Of a stretch of DNA of 64,000 bases, positions 1 through 9,848 are shown piece by piece. The notes under the pieces were generated by a model. It worked only from the letters and a program-made list of their open reading frames with translations. It had not been told where the DNA came from and ran no database searches. Origin of the DNA: Gallionellaceae bacterium (GTDB lineage: Bacteria; Pseudomonadota; Gammaproteobacteria; Burkholderiales; Thiobacillaceae). The stretch is taken from NCBI GenBank assembly GCA_028714735.1, contig JAQTLU010000003.1:245719-309718 (forward strand), written 5' to 3'. The position numbers and the translations under genes are program-made. Positions within the stretch are counted from its first letter, which is position 1. Every line of letters starts with the position of its first letter.

Positions 1-568
1 CCTCGACCCGGCGCGCCATCTGGTAGCGTGCCTCGATGACGTCGGGCTTGAGGCCGGAGGCCAGCAGGCGCCGGCGCTTGACCCGGCCCAGGGAATGGCC
101 GGTGTGGACCAGGGGCACGCCCAGCAAGGCGGCCAGGCGTTTGCCGACGTAGCCGGCATCGGCGTAATGGCTGTGCACCACGGCCGGCACGCTGCCCTCG
201 GCGCGCAGGAAGGCCAGGGCATTGTCGGCAAAAGAATCGAGATGATCCCAGAGCGCCTCCTTGGCCAGATAACCTTCGGGTCCGGCGTCGATGCGGACGA
301 TGCGCGCCTTGTCGGACAGGGTCTCGACCGGCTCGGCATAGTCCGGGCCGGCCTGGGCATCGACCACCCGCCGGGTCAGCAGATCGACCCGGGCGACGGC
401 CGGATGCGCAGCCAGGGCGCGGGCCAGTTCGGCCACGTACAGGGTCTGCCCGCCGGTGTCGGCGTCGCGGCCCAGTTCCAGGTCATGACCGCGGATCAGG
501 CCATGGATGCTGAGCAACAGTATGTACAGGCCCGGGGTGGTGCTTTCCGAAGATACAGGGGTATCCAT
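1..568 (-). CDS. Sucrose-phosphate synthase-type glycosyltransferase, N-terminal part (runs off the window)
   Basis: The 189 visible residues form the N-terminal half of a GT-B glycosyltransferase of the sucrose-phosphate synthase/sucrose synthase type, which joins UDP-glucose to fructose-6-phosphate in the cytoplasm. Near the N terminus, SIHGLIRG leads into DADTGGQTLYV, the glycine-rich acceptor loop of this family. Further on are VVHSHYADAGYVG and LVHTGHSLGRVKRRRLL, a strongly conserved segment of bacterial and plant enzymes. The ATG at 566-568 is preceded by GGAGGAGGTGAT, an excellent ribosome binding site. The C-terminal half, including any HAD phosphatase domain, lies outside the window, so synthase versus sucrose synthase cannot be settled. 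It is divergent from the amylosucrase gene, which suggests a sucrose-centred carbon storage or osmolyte module. Confidence 0.85.
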   Translation of the reverse strand, partial: MDTPVSSESTTPGLYILLLSIHGLIRGHDLELGRDADTGGQTLYVAELARALAAHPAVARVDLLTRRVVDAQAGPDYAEPVETLSDKARIVRIDAGPEGYLAKEALWDHLDSFADNALAFLRAEGSVPAVVHSHYADAGYVGKRLAALLGVPLVHTGHSLGRVKRRRLLASGLKPDVIEARYQMARRVE

Positions 569-750
569 ATCACCTCCTCCAAGGCCGTAATTTTTGCAAA
601 ACCATGCGGCCATGGTACGGCGAATGCCTGACTGAGGCAAAAAACGGGCCGGATGCGCCGATGCCGTCGGCAACGGGAATTCGTCGTGGATTTCTATGCC
701 CGGACGCGTCTATGTTAGGGTGACTCGAATTGAAACCGTGACCGCAAGAC

Positions 751-2697
751 ATGTACGAACAGGCCTCCCACTCCCTGCTGAATGAAATCCTCGCCGAGCT
801 GAAACCCGAGATCGGCAATCAGCGGCTGCGCCATTTCTACACCCGTCTGGGGGCGAACTTCTACGCCATCCATTCCCTGTTCCACCTGCTCTACGGCGAG
901 CGTGCCGATTTCAAGGAACAGATGGTCAGCCTGGTCGAGACGCTCGCCACCCGCTACATCGAACGGACCCCCGCGCTGCGCAAATCCGACTTGGCCCGGG
1001 AGAAGGACTACAACTGGTTCCTGAGCCAGAAATGGGTCGGCATGGCGCTCTACTGCGACCGTTTCGCCGATGACCTGAAGGGCTTGCGCGCCAACCTGCC
1101 CTACCTGCAGGAACTGGGCATCAACATGGTGCACATCATGCCCATGCTCGACTGTCCGCCGGACCACAGCGATGGCGGCTATGCGGTGCGCGACTTCTAC
1201 CGGATCGACCCGCGTTTCGGCACCACGGCAGAGGTCGAGGCGCTGGCCGCCACGCTGCGCAAGCGCGACATGATTCTGGTCCTCGATGTCGTGGTCAACC
1301 ATACCTCGGACGCACACGAATGGGCGCAACGGGCGCGCCGGGGCGAGCAGAAATACCAGGATTACTACTTCGTCTTCGACGACCGCGAGACCCCCGATAT
1401 CTACGAAGAAACCATGCCGGAGATCTTTCCGGCCACCGCCCCCGGCAACTTCACCTGGGACGCGGAGATGGGCAAGTGGGTGATGACGGTGTTCAACAAC
1501 TACCAGTGGGACCTGAACTACCGCAATCCGGCAGTGCTGATCGAGATGATCGACATCATCCTGTTCTGGGCCAACCAGGGCGCCGACATCCTGCGCCTGG
1601 ACGCGGTGGCCTTCCTGTGGAAAAAGATGGGCAGCGTGTGCCAGAACGAGCGCGAGGCGCATCTGCTGCTGCAACTGATGAAGGACTGCTGCCAGGTCAC
1701 CGCGCCGGGGGTGCTGTTCATCGCCGAGGCGATCGTCGCCCCTGGGGAAATCTCCAAGTATTTCGGCGAGGACGCAATCAACGCCAAGGAATGCGAGATC
1801 GCCTACAACGCCACCCTCATGGCCCTGCTCTGGGATGCCGTGGCGACCAAGAGCGCGGCGGTGCTCAACCAGGGCATCAAAAGCCTGCCCAACAAGCTGG
1901 AACGGGCGACCTGGCTCAACTATGTGCGCTGCCACGACGACATCGGACTCGGCTTCGACGACAACGACATCCGCCGCGCCGGCTTCGACCCGGCACAGCA
2001 CCGGCGCTTCCTGATCGATTACTACACCGGCCGGTTTCCCGGTTCGGTCGCCCGCGGCCTGCCCTTCGGCGAGAATCCCAAGACCGGCGATGCCCGCATC
2101 TCCGGTTCGCTCGCCTCCCTGGTCGGACTGGAGAGCGCGCTGGAAAGCCAGGACGAAGCCGCCATCGACGCCGCCATCAAGACCATCGTGCTGCTGCACA
2201 GCGTGATCCTCTCGTTCGGCGGCATCCCGCTGCTCTACTACGGCGATGCGGTCGGCACCCTGAACAGCCTGGAATATCTCGCCGACCCCGCCAAGGCCGC
2301 CGACAACCGCTGGATGAATCGCTCGAACTTCAACTGGAACAAGGCCGAAAAGCGCCATCAGACCGGCACGGTGGAGCAGCGCATCTTCAGCGCCCTGAAA
2401 AAGATGATCGCGCTGCGCAAGGAGACCCAGGCCTTCGCGGACTTCGACAACCGCCAGTTGCTGGCCCTGGACAACCCCAGCCTGCTGTTGTTTTCCCGGG
2501 CCGACACGCACCGCAACAGGGTGCTGGTGGTGGGCAATTTCAGCGATGCCGCGCAGACTCTTTCCATCGAAGCGTTGCGGGCCCATGGCTATTTTTTGCA
2601 GGACGGCATGAAAGACCTCTGTTCAGGCACCCGCATCGGGATGGTCGACGATGCGCTCGTCCTGCCGCCGCTGTCCTGTTACTGGCTCGCCGACTGA
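751..2697 (+). CDS. ams: Amylosucrase (GH13)
   Basis: A 648-residue glycoside hydrolase family 13 enzyme that transfers glucose from sucrose onto alpha-1,4-glucan, releasing fructose. Its length is close to that of characterised amylosucrases (about 630-650 aa). After an all-helical N-terminal domain, the (beta/alpha)8 barrel carries LVLDVVVNHTSD. The nucleophile is D284 in ILRLDAVAFLW, the acid/base E326 in VLFIAEAIVAP, and the transition-state pair H395-D396 in RCHDDIGLGF. No signal peptide is visible, so it is cytoplasmic. The start at 751 has only a weak ribosome binding site (CCGCAAGAC). It is divergent from a sucrose-phosphate synthase-type gene, so sucrose made by one enzyme could feed glucan synthesis or be recovered by the other. 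Sucrose hydrolase is a close relative and cannot be fully excluded. Confidence 0.92.
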   Translation: MYEQASHSLLNEILAELKPEIGNQRLRHFYTRLGANFYAIHSLFHLLYGERADFKEQMVSLVETLATRYIERTPALRKSDLAREKDYNWFLSQKWVGMALYCDRFADDLKGLRANLPYLQELGINMVHIMPMLDCPPDHSDGGYAVRDFYRIDPRFGTTAEVEALAATLRKRDMILVLDVVVNHTSDAHEWAQRARRGEQKYQDYYFVFDDRETPDIYEETMPEIFPATAPGNFTWDAEMGKWVMTVFNNYQWDLNYRNPAVLIEMIDIILFWANQGADILRLDAVAFLWKKMGSVCQNEREAHLLLQLMKDCCQVTAPGVLFIAEAIVAPGEISKYFGEDAINAKECEIAYNATLMALLWDAVATKSAAVLNQGIKSLPNKLERATWLNYVRCHDDIGLGFDDNDIRRAGFDPAQHRRFLIDYYTGRFPGSVARGLPFGENPKTGDARISGSLASLVGLESALESQDEAAIDAAIKTIVLLHSVILSFGGIPLLYYGDAVGTLNSLEYLADPAKAADNRWMNRSNFNWNKAEKRHQTGTVEQRIFSALKKMIALRKETQAFADFDNRQLLALDNPSLLLFSRADTHRNRVLVVGNFSDAAQTLSIEALRAHGYFLQDGMKDLCSGTRIGMVDDALVLPPLSCYWLAD

Positions 2698-2740
2698 GCC
2701 GGACAGGCCGGTCCTCGGACGCTGGTGCGCTGCCGGGTCC

Positions 2741-2758
2741 GGAGGCCCATGGGCCTCC
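2741..2758. repeat. Perfect palindrome downstream of amylosucrase
   Basis: GGAGGCCCATGGGCCTCC is a perfect 18-bp palindrome 44 bp after the amylosucrase stop. Flanking CCGGG and CCCGG could extend the fold. There is no T run, so it is not a classic intrinsic terminator; it may protect the 3' end of the mRNA. Confidence 0.5.
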
Positions 2759-2896
2759 CGGTCTTGTGGTTGAAGCGGGCCGGCATATCTTGCACAATCG
2801 AACCGCAGGCCGCGGCACAGATAACGACAAGGGCCGCAGCCGAGCCGGATGGCCGACAGGGCCAGTACAGGCACCGACATCTTAGGAGGAGCATTC

Positions 2897-3280
2897 ATGT
2901 ACTACATCGTTGAGAGCGGCAAATCGTTCGACCAGGCCTCGGCAGACCTTGAAGCCGCGGTCAAGAACCATGGTTTCGGGGTCCTCCATGTCCATGACCT
3001 GGGCAGCACGCTGCGCGGCAAGGGCTTTCCCTTTGCCGAGGAGTGCAAGGTCTTCGAAGTCTGCAATCCTGGCCAGGCCACCAAGGTACTGTCGACCGAC
3101 ATGCGCCTGAACATGGCCCTGCCCTGCCGCATCTCGGTCTATACCGAGCAGGGCAAGACCCGGATCGGCCTGATCAAGCCGATGCAGATGCTCTCGGCAT
3201 TGTCCCAGGAGCCCGCGTTGATCCAGGTTGCCAAGGAAGTCGAGGAAAAGACCATCCTGATGGTGGACGAGGCAAGGTAA
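2897..3280 (+). CDS. DUF302 family protein
   Basis: A 127-residue cytoplasmic protein of the DUF302 family. The segment FGVLHVHDLGSTLRGKG, followed by CKVFEVCNPGQA and a C-terminal ALPCRISVYTEQGKTRIGLIKP, matches the usual single-domain layout. The role of DUF302 is not established; members often lie near sulfur, copper or redox genes. The ATG at 2897 is preceded by TAGGAGGAGC. An upstream in-frame ATG at 2849 lacks a ribosome binding site and would add 16 residues without family similarity. The gene stands alone, ending in a strong terminator. Confidence 0.85.
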   Translation: MYYIVESGKSFDQASADLEAAVKNHGFGVLHVHDLGSTLRGKGFPFAEECKVFEVCNPGQATKVLSTDMRLNMALPCRISVYTEQGKTRIGLIKPMQMLSALSQEPALIQVAKEVEEKTILMVDEAR

Positions 3281-3315
3281 ATATCCGGCCTGTCAGCGAT
3301 GAAGCCTGGACAGCC

Positions 3316-3344
3316 AAAAAAGCCGGGACTACCCGGCTTTTTTT
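3316..3344 (+). terminator. Intrinsic terminator after the DUF302 gene
   Basis: The stem GCCGGG (3322-3327) pairs with CCCGGC (3332-3337). It is flanked by an A run on the left and seven Ts on the right, so it can work in both directions. It sits 36 bp after the DUF302 stop codon. Confidence 0.9.
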
Positions 3345-3400
3345 CGTTCGGCAGCCGGCTGGCGGTCCGACGTTCGACTCCAGAAATCATCGCCAGGCGA

Positions 3401-4612
3401 TTGAATTGTAATGATTTTTACAGCGCCCACCTTCCGGGCCGTAGCGCGGCGGCCAGCGGCAGGCGGCGGTCCGGACAGGCTGCACTGGGCGTACTCGCTC
3501 TGACGCTGTTTGCCGGCCTGCTGCCGTTGTCGGCCGGCGCCTCGGACGAAATGCCGACCAAGGGTGAGGTATGCACGGACGACCAGGGCCTGCACTTTCG
3601 CGGCCTCACCTTCCGCCTGGAAAACGACCTGTTCGCCGATACCGACCAGGACTACACCAACGGCGTTTCCCTGACGGCGGTCTCGCAGGACCTGCCCACG
3701 GGCTTCAATCCAGACTGCCTGCCCTGGCCGGTGCGCCTGCACGCCGACCTGATCGCACGCGCCGACCCGGGCTTCTGGCACGATGGCGAGCGGGTGACGC
3801 GGGCCCGCAACGTGGCGCTGAAGTTCGGCCAGTCCATGTACACGCCGGCTGACCGCAGCCGCACCGACCTGATCGTCGACGACCGGCCCTACGCCGGCCT
3901 GCTCTACCTGGGCCTGGCCTGGAACCACCGCCGGCTCAATCCGCACACCAACGTGGAGACGCTCGATACGCGCGAAGCCACCATCGGCATCATCGGCCCC
4001 ATGTCGCTGGCCCACGCGAGCCAGGATTGGGTGCACGACCGGATCGGCGCCGGGAAATTCCAGGGCTGGCACAACCAGCTCGGCAATGAGCCGGCGCTGC
4101 AACTGATGCGGGAACGCAAATACCGCGACTACCGTGGCCCCGGACCGGTCATACCGGGCTTCGCGGCCGACCGCATAGGCGCCTTCGGACTCCACCTGGG
4201 CAACATCGAGACCTCTGCCAGCGCCAGCCTGGAAGGCCGTATCGGCTGGAACCTGCCCAACGACTTCGGCACCTACCCGATCCGGCCCGGAGACGAAAAC
4301 CGGCCGCCGTCGCCCGAGGCCGGCGCGGCGCTGGCGACGGCCAGGCCCCGTCCCGGCGTGCATCTGTTTGCCGTGCTGGAGGCCAAGCTGGTCCTGCACG
4401 ACTTCGCCCTCGACGGCAACCTGTTCCGCGACAGCCACAGCGTCGACCGGCGTCCGCTGGTCGGCCAGGCGGCCGTCGGCCTGAGCGTGCAGGGCCCGCT
4501 TGCCGGGCATGGCGTCAAGCTGGCGGTGATGCGGGTATTCCGCACCCGGGAATTCTCCGAGCAGGATTCAAAGCACGGTTTCGGCTCGATCGCCCTGAGC
4601 GTGGATTTCTAG
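3401..4612 (+). CDS. LpxR-like lipid A deacylase (DUF2219 family)
   Basis: An outer-membrane beta-barrel protein of the DUF2219/LpxR family, whose characterised members remove the 3'-acyloxyacyl chain of lipid A. Visible hallmarks are FRLENDLFADTDQDYTNGVSL near the mature N terminus, the conserved DDRPYAGLLYLGLAW, a QDWVHDRIGAGKFQGWHNQLGNEP segment and a C-terminal aromatic residue (SVDF). A signal peptide (ALGVLALTLFAGLLPLSAGA) lies upstream of the first good internal ATG (3551), so translation must begin earlier. The only candidates are TTG at 3401, chosen here (403 aa), and ATG at 3299, which would place the preceding terminator inside the gene. The start is therefore uncertain. The gene is isolated between two strong terminators. 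Confidence 0.8.
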   Translation: MNCNDFYSAHLPGRSAAASGRRRSGQAALGVLALTLFAGLLPLSAGASDEMPTKGEVCTDDQGLHFRGLTFRLENDLFADTDQDYTNGVSLTAVSQDLPTGFNPDCLPWPVRLHADLIARADPGFWHDGERVTRARNVALKFGQSMYTPADRSRTDLIVDDRPYAGLLYLGLAWNHRRLNPHTNVETLDTREATIGIIGPMSLAHASQDWVHDRIGAGKFQGWHNQLGNEPALQLMRERKYRDYRGPGPVIPGFAADRIGAFGLHLGNIETSASASLEGRIGWNLPNDFGTYPIRPGDENRPPSPEAGAALATARPRPGVHLFAVLEAKLVLHDFALDGNLFRDSHSVDRRPLVGQAAVGLSVQGPLAGHGVKLAVMRVFRTREFSEQDSKHGFGSIALSVDF

Positions 4613-4640
4613 CCGCGCCATCGAACCGGGCGCGGCAATA

Positions 4641-4668
4641 AAAAAAGCCGGGACCGCCCGGCTTTTTT
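4641..4668. terminator. Bidirectional intrinsic terminator between the LpxR-like gene and ppsA
   Basis: AAAAAAGCCGGG pairs with CCCGGCTTTTTT around an ACCG loop. It serves the plus-strand gene ending at 4612 and the minus-strand ppsA ending at 4687. The stem is the same as in the terminator at 3316-3344. Confidence 0.92.
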
Positions 4669-4686
4669 CGTTGCGGAGACAACCGC

Positions 4687-7053
4687 TCAATGCCGATGGG
4701 TCGCCAGCCGGGTCCAGGTCGACACCACGGTATCCGGGTTCAGGGACAGGCTGTCGATGCCCTGGTCCATCAGCCATTCCGCCAGATCGGGGTGATCGGA
4801 CGGACCCTGGCCGCAGATGCCGACGTACTTGCCTTCCTTCTTGCAGGCGGCGATGGCCATCGCCAGCAGGCGCTTCACCGCCGGGTTGCGCTCGTCGAAC
4901 TTCTCCGCCACCAGGCTGGAATCGCGGTCCAGGCCCAGGGTGAGCTGGGTCAGGTCGTTGGAGCCGATGGAGAAGCCGTCGAAGCGTTGCAGGAACTCCT
5001 CGGCCAGCAGGACATTGGACGGCAGCTCGCACATCATCACCACCTTGAGGCCGTCCTCGCCGCGCTTGAGGCCGTTGTCGGCCATCGCCGCCAGGGCGTC
5101 GTCGGCGTCCTTCAGGGTGCGCACGAACGGCAGCATCACCTCGACGTTGCTCAGGCCCATGTCCTCGCGCACCCGCTTGATGGCCCGGCATTCGAGCTGG
5201 AAGGCGCGCCGGAACATCGGGTGGGCGTAGCGGCCGGCGCCGCGGAAGCCGAGCATCGGGTTTTCCTCGTGCGGCTCGTACTGCGGGCCGCCGATCAGGT
5301 TGGCGTACTCGTTCGACTTGAAGTCGGACATGCGCACGATCACCCGCTTGGGCCAGAACGCGGCGGCGATGGTGGCGACGCCCTCGGCCAGCTTCTCGAC
5401 GTAGAAGTTGACCGGGTCGTGGTAGCCGACCACCTTGGCGTCGATCAGCTTCTTCACCTCGTCCGGCATCTTCTGGTAGTCGAGCGCGGCGTTGGGGTGG
5501 ATGCCGATGGCGTTGCTGATGATGAACTCCAGCCGGGCCAGGCCGACGCCCTCGTTCGGCAGCATGGCGAAGTGCAGCGCCTGCTCGGGGTTGCCGACGT
5601 TCATCATGATCTTGACCGGGATATCCGGCATGGCCTTGACCACCGTCTCGGTGCGCTCGAACTTGAGCAGGCCGGCATAGACGTAGCCGTCCTCGCCCTC
5701 GGCGCAGGACACGGTAACCTCGGCGCCTTCCGCCACCGTGCTGGTGGCATTGCCGGCGCCGACCACGGCCGGCACGCCCAGTTCGCGGGCGATGATGGCG
5801 GCGTGGCAGGTGCGGCCGCCCCGGTCGGTGACGATGGCGGCAGCCTTCTTCATCACCGGTTCCCAGTCCGGATCGGTCATTTCTGCGATCAGGACATCGC
5901 CCGGCTGGACCTCGTGCATCTGGTCCAGGGTCTTGATGACGCGGGCCTTGCCCTGGCCGATCTTGGTGCCGATGGCGCGGCCGACCGCGATGACCGGGCC
6001 TTTTTCCAGCAGCTTGAAGCGGACCTGGACCTGGCCGGCACGCGACTTCACGGTCTCCGGCCGGGCCTGCAGGATGTACAGCTTGCCGTCGATGCCATCG
6101 CGACCCCATTCGATGTCCATCGGCCGGCCGTAGTGGGCTTCGATGATCATGGCGTAGCGGGCCAGTTCGAGCAGTTCGTCGTCGTCGAGGGCGAAGTTGT
6201 GGCGCAGGCCCATCGGGACCTCCTCCACGCGGGTCGAGCGCTCGGCCACCGATTCGTGCGCGAACACCATGCGGGTGGCCTTCTCGCCCAGTTTCTTGCG
6301 GATCACGGCACGCTTGCCGGCGGCCAGTTGCGGCTTGTGGACGTAGTACTCGTCCGGGTTCACCGAACCCTGCACCACCGTCTCGCCCAAGCCGTAGGCG
6401 GCGTTGATGAAGACCACGTCGGGAAAGCCGGACTCGGTGTCGAGGGTGAACATAACCCCGGCCACGCCCATGTCGGAACGGACCATGCGCTGGATGCCGG
6501 CGGACAGGGCGACCACTTCATGGGCGTAGCCGCTGTGCACCCGGTAGGCGATGGCGCGATCGTTGTAGAGCGAGGCGAAGCACAACTTGACCGCATCGAT
6601 CAGGTTGTCGGCGCCCTGGATATTGAGGAAGGTCTCCTGCTGGCCGGCAAAGGAGGCGTCCGGCATGTCCTCGGCGGTGGCGGAGGAGCGCACCGCGAAC
6701 TGCAGGTCCTCGCCCGCCTCGGCGCACATCAGCCGGTGATTGTGCCGGATGCCGGCCTCCAGGCCGGGCGGCAGGGGCGCCTCCATCATCCAGCCGCGGA
6801 TCTCGCGGCCGGCGTTGACCAGGGCCAGGGTGTCGTCGACGTTGAGTGTTTCCAGCTTGGCGGCGATACGGTCGGCCAGGCCGCCCTGGGTCAGAAATTC
6901 ACGAAAGGCATCCGCCGTGGTGGCGAAGCCGTCCGGCACCCGTACTCCCTTGCCGGCCAGATTTGAAAGCATCTCCCCAAGCGAGGCATTTTTCCCCCCC
7001 ACCTTCTCCACGTCGTGCATGGACAGGGTTTGAAAGCGCGCGATATAGTCCAT
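4687..7053 (-). CDS. ppsA: Phosphoenolpyruvate synthase
   Basis: A 788-residue cytoplasmic enzyme that converts pyruvate, ATP and water to PEP, AMP and phosphate; this is the usual family length. The N-terminal ATP-binding domain carries [12 protein letters not shown] and [20 protein letters not shown]. The swivelling phosphohistidine is H417 in [15 protein letters not shown]. The C-terminal PEP-binding barrel ends with the conserved [19 protein letters not shown]. The ATG at 7053 follows GAGG with a 6-base spacing; another ATG two codons upstream (7059) is equally possible. The divergent neighbour ppsR encodes its regulator, and the 103-bp gap must hold both promoters. Confidence 0.95.
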   Translation of the reverse strand: MDYIARFQTLSMHDVEKVGGKNASLGEMLSNLAGKGVRVPDGFATTADAFREFLTQGGLADRIAAKLETLNVDDTLALVNAGREIRGWMMEAPLPPGLEAGIRHNHRLMCAEAGEDLQFAVRSSATAEDMPDASFAGQQETFLNIQGADNLIDAVKLCFASLYNDRAIAYRVHSGYAHEVVALSAGIQRMVRSDMGVAGVMFTLDTESGFPDVVFINAAYGLGETVVQGSVNPDEYYVHKPQLAAGKRAVIRKKLGEKATRMVFAHESVAERSTRVEEVPMGLRHNFALDDDELLELARYAMIIEAHYGRPMDIEWGRDGIDGKLYILQARPETVKSRAGQVQVRFKLLEKGPVIAVGRAIGTKIGQGKARVIKTLDQMHEVQPGDVLIAEMTDPDWEPVMKKAAAIVTDRGGRTCHAAIIARELGVPAVVGAGNATSTVAEGAEVTVSCAEGEDGYVYAGLLKFERTETVVKAMPDIPVKIMMNVGNPEQALHFAMLPNEGVGLARLEFIISNAIGIHPNAALDYQKMPDEVKKLIDAKVVGYHDPVNFYVEKLAEGVATIAAAFWPKRVIVRMSDFKSNEYANLIGGPQYEPHEENPMLGFRGAGRYAHPMFRRAFQLECRAIKRVREDMGLSNVEVMLPFVRTLKDADDALAAMADNGLKRGEDGLKVVMMCELPSNVLLAEEFLQRFDGFSIGSNDLTQLTLGLDRDSSLVAEKFDERNPAVKRLLAMAIAACKKEGKYVGICGQGPSDHPDLAEWLMDQGIDSLSLNPDTVVSTWTRLATHRH

Positions 7054-7156
7054 CTTCATCCTCGAAACGAGGCCAGGCCCGGCGCTCGACGCCTCCCCAC
7101 GAAGCGCGACGACCGTGACCGAAAAGTTTGAACACAACTCACGAGCTTCCTCCCCC

Positions 7157-7975
7157 ATGAGCCCAGAACGACCGGTCTTCATTATCTCCGACCATACCGG
7201 GATCACGGCCGAGATCATCGGCAAGAGCATCCTCTCGCAATTTCCCGGCGAAGCATTCGCGACCGAAAGTTTACCTTTCGTGGACACCCTGGACAAAGCA
7301 GAAGATGCAGTAAATCGAATACGGGATGCCTGGAAGGTGTCCAGTTTGAAACCTTTGGTGTTCTCGACCATGACCGATCCCGCGGCGCGGGCCGTGCTGG
7401 ACGCCAGCGGCGCGGTGGTGATGGACGTCTACGGCCACTTCCTCGGCATGATGATCGGCGAGCTCGGCCGCCCGGCCATACCGATGAAAGGCCAGTCGCA
7501 CAGCGCCTCCGACGCCGGGGCCTATCACGACCGCATCGACGCGGTGAATTTTTCCCTGGCTGCGGACGACGGCCTGGCGACCCAGAAATACGAACAGGCC
7601 GACCTGATCCTGGTCGGCGTATCCCGCAGCGGCAAGACCCCGACCTCGCTCTACATGGCCATGCAATACGGCATGAAAGTCGCCAACTACCCGCTCACGC
7701 CGGAAAATTTCGAGCAGCCCGGCCTGCCGGAGAGCCTGAAACCCTACCTGCACAAGCTGCGCGGCCTGACCCTGAGACCGCAACGGCTGGCGGCGATACG
7801 CTCGGAACGGCGTCCGAACAGCAGCTATGCCGCGCTGGAAACCTGCCGGCAGGAACTCGACCTGGCGGCCAGGATGATGGCCGACGCCAAAATTCCCGTA
7901 CTCGACTCCAGCACCCGCTCGGTCGAGGAGATTGCCGCGCTGTTGCGGCAATCCCTGCTCAAGGCCACCCGATAA
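7157..7975 (+). CDS. ppsR: PEP synthase regulatory protein (kinase/pyrophosphorylase)
   Basis: A 272-residue DUF299 protein that phosphorylates PEP synthase with ADP and dephosphorylates it with phosphate. The N terminus [20 protein letters not shown] is the family signature, and [21 protein letters not shown] is the P-loop-like nucleotide site. The family normally begins just before this signature, which favours ATG 7157; an in-frame GTG at 7115 would add 14 atypical residues. The gene is divergent from ppsA, its substrate. Confidence 0.93.
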   Translation: MSPERPVFIISDHTGITAEIIGKSILSQFPGEAFATESLPFVDTLDKAEDAVNRIRDAWKVSSLKPLVFSTMTDPAARAVLDASGAVVMDVYGHFLGMMIGELGRPAIPMKGQSHSASDAGAYHDRIDAVNFSLAADDGLATQKYEQADLILVGVSRSGKTPTSLYMAMQYGMKVANYPLTPENFEQPGLPESLKPYLHKLRGLTLRPQRLAAIRSERRPNSSYAALETCRQELDLAARMMADAKIPVLDSSTRSVEEIAALLRQSLLKATR

Positions 7976-7978
7976 GCC

Positions 7979-8590
7979 TTACCTGGCCGGTGCCGGCGTG
8001 CCGAAATCCACCGTCGGCGGCGCGGCGATCGCCTTCTCGTTGTCGACCGTGAAGTTGGCCTTGATCTGGTAGCCGAACATCATGGCGGTCAGGTTGCTGG
8101 GGAACTGGCGCACCGTCACGTTGTAGGCCTTCACCGCCTGGATGTAGCGGTTGCGCGCCACTGTGATGCGGTTCTCGGTGCCCTCCAACTGGGCCTGGAG
8201 GTCGCGGAACGAGGCATCGGCCTTCAGGTTCGGGTAGTTTTCCGCCACCACCAGCAAGCGGCTCAAGGCCCCGGACAACTCACCCTGGGCGGCCTGAAAT
8301 TTGGCGAAGGCGGCCGGGTCGTTGACCAGTTCCGGCGTCGCGGCGACCTGGCCGACATGGGCGCGGGCCTCGGTCACCTGGATCATGATGTCCTTCTCGT
8401 GCGCGGCGTAGCCCTTCACCGTGTTGACCAGGTTGGGCACCAGGTCGGCCCGGCGCTGGTACTGGTTGATCACCTCGGACCACTGCGCCTTGATCTCCTC
8501 GTCCTGGCTCTGCATGGTGTTGTAGCCGCAGCCTGATAGCTGGCCAAAAGAGATGACCATTGCAAATACGATCAATAACTTGCGAAACAT
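7979..8590 (-). CDS. lemA: LemA family lipoprotein
   Basis: A 203-residue LemA protein. The N terminus has a lipoprotein signal with the lipobox LSGC, predicting an acylated periplasmic protein. The body is the long helical LemA domain: QRRADLVPNLVNTVKGYAAHE, LLVVAENYPNLKAD and YNVTVRQFPSNL are hallmark segments. The function is not defined. Family members often sit next to TPM-domain (YgcG-like) genes, but none is here: the gene begins 2 bp after the uracil-DNA glycosylase stop and ends the operon. The start at 8590 has AGGAGA 8 bases upstream. Confidence 0.92.
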   Translation of the reverse strand: MFRKLLIVFAMVISFGQLSGCGYNTMQSQDEEIKAQWSEVINQYQRRADLVPNLVNTVKGYAAHEKDIMIQVTEARAHVGQVAATPELVNDPAAFAKFQAAQGELSGALSRLLVVAENYPNLKADASFRDLQAQLEGTENRITVARNRYIQAVKAYNVTVRQFPSNLTAMMFGYQIKANFTVDNEKAIAAPPTVDFGTPAPAR

Positions 8591-8592
8591 TC

Positions 8593-9393
8593 TTAATCTC
8601 CTGTGTTTGATTTTGACTGGCTGGACAGCAGGGTATTCCTGGCCAGGCAAAGGTCCTCCCAGACCTTCGCCTTGTCGGCCGGATTGCGCAGCAGATAGGC
8701 CGGATGATACGTCACCACCATGGCCACGCCACGGTACTCATGTACCCGGCCGCGCAGACTGGAGATGGAGGCCTCGGTCAACAGCAGGCTCTGCGCCGCA
8801 AAACGGCCCATGGCCAGGATGATCCTGGGCCGGATCAGGTCGATCTGGCGTTCCAGATAAGGGATGCAGGCCGCCACCTCGTCCGGCTTGGGGTCGCGGT
8901 TGCCGGGCGGACGCGATTTCAGGATGTTGGCGATATAGACGTTGGCGCCGCGCTTCTGGCCGATCGCGGCCAGCATGGCATCGAGCAGCTTGCCGGCCTG
9001 GCCGACGAAGGGCTCGCCCTGGCGGTCCTCCTCGGCGCCGGGCGCCTCGCCGACGATCAGCCAGTCGGCCGCGACATCGCCGACGCCGAACACGGCCTTG
9101 CTGCGGCTCTCGTGCAACGGGCAGCGGGTGCAGGACTCGACCGTCTGGCGCAGGGCGTCCCAATCCATGTCGGCGATGTCGGCCTGATCGAGGTCGGGCG
9201 GCCTGGCATAATCGCCGCCGACCGCCCTCTCCCGCTCTGCCGCGCCTGCCGCGGGCTTGGGAGCGAGGGAGGCGCTCGCGCAGGATGAAACCGGGGCAAC
9301 CGCGTCAGCCTCCACACCGCCTTCGCGCAGCCGCCACACCGGCCACATCCCCAGTGACTTCAGACGCTCCTCGCGCGGCAGGCTCACAGGCAC
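8593..9393 (-). CDS. Uracil-DNA glycosylase, family 4 (iron-sulfur type)
   Basis: A 266-residue DNA repair enzyme that excises uracil from DNA. After a low-complexity N-terminal linker of about 75 residues, the core begins with CTRCPLH (C88, C91, iron-sulfur ligands). Next come VGEAPGAEEDRQGEPFVG, the water-activating GEAPG loop, and YIANILKSRPPGNRDPKPDE. The C-terminal TYHPAYLLRNP is the leucine-loop motif. The start is GTG at 9393, overlapping the end of rimI by 10 bp. Placement after rimI and tsaB is common in betaproteobacteria. Confidence 0.93.
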   Translation of the reverse strand: MPVSLPREERLKSLGMWPVWRLREGGVEADAVAPVSSCASASLAPKPAAGAAERERAVGGDYARPPDLDQADIADMDWDALRQTVESCTRCPLHESRSKAVFGVGDVAADWLIVGEAPGAEEDRQGEPFVGQAGKLLDAMLAAIGQKRGANVYIANILKSRPPGNRDPKPDEVAACIPYLERQIDLIRPRIILAMGRFAAQSLLLTEASISSLRGRVHEYRGVAMVVTYHPAYLLRNPADKAKVWEDLCLARNTLLSSQSKSNTGD

Positions 9394-9848
9394 AACCTCA
9401 TCACCAGGGCATCCTCGCGGCTCGCGCCGGCCGGGTAATAATTCCGGCGCAGGCCGATGGTTTCGAAGCCCAGGCTCTCATACAGGTTGATTCCCTTGCC
9501 GTTGGAGGGCCTTACCTCCAGGAACAGGCTTTCGACGCCATACGCCGGCGCCCCGGCGATCAGCCTCTGCATGGCCTGCCGGCCCAGGCCGCGGCCCTGC
9601 CAGTCCGGCGAGATGCAGCAGTTGAGCACATGGCCCTCGCCCGCGCCGGCCATCAGGATGCTGTAGCCGACCATCGCGCCGTCGACCTCGATGACCCAGC
9701 AACTGTAGCCGGAGTCCAGGCAGTCCATGAAGTTGATTCGTGTCCAGGGATACGGGTAGGCGGCAAGCTCGACCAGCATGACCGCGTCGACATCCGCCGC
9801 GGTCATGGGACGGAATTGCGCCTGACTCGGCCGGACCTGGGCGTTCAT
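9384..9848 (-). CDS. rimI: Ribosomal protein S18 alanine N-acetyltransferase
   Basis: A 154-residue GNAT acetyltransferase. The acetyl-CoA binding loop is ISPDWQGRGLGRQAMQRL, followed by LFLEVRPSNGKGINLYESLGF and RRNYYPAG, both typical of RimI. It acetylates the N-terminal alanine of ribosomal protein S18. The start ATG 9848 overlaps the tsaB stop in an ATGA arrangement, indicating translational coupling. Longer in-frame extensions upstream would overlap tsaB and are not needed. Confidence 0.92.
   Translation of the reverse strand: MNAQVRPSQAQFRPMTAADVDAVMLVELAAYPYPWTRINFMDCLDSGYSCWVIEVDGAMVGYSILMAGAGEGHVLNCCISPDWQGRGLGRQAMQRLIAGAPAYGVESLFLEVRPSNGKGINLYESLGFETIGLRRNYYPAGASREDALVMRLCL

Noticed and set aside
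3299..3400. ATG 3299 as the start of the LpxR-like protein
   Set aside because: It would put the strong terminator at 3316-3344 inside the gene and a 40-residue charged extension before the signal peptide; TTG 3401 is preferred though not proven.
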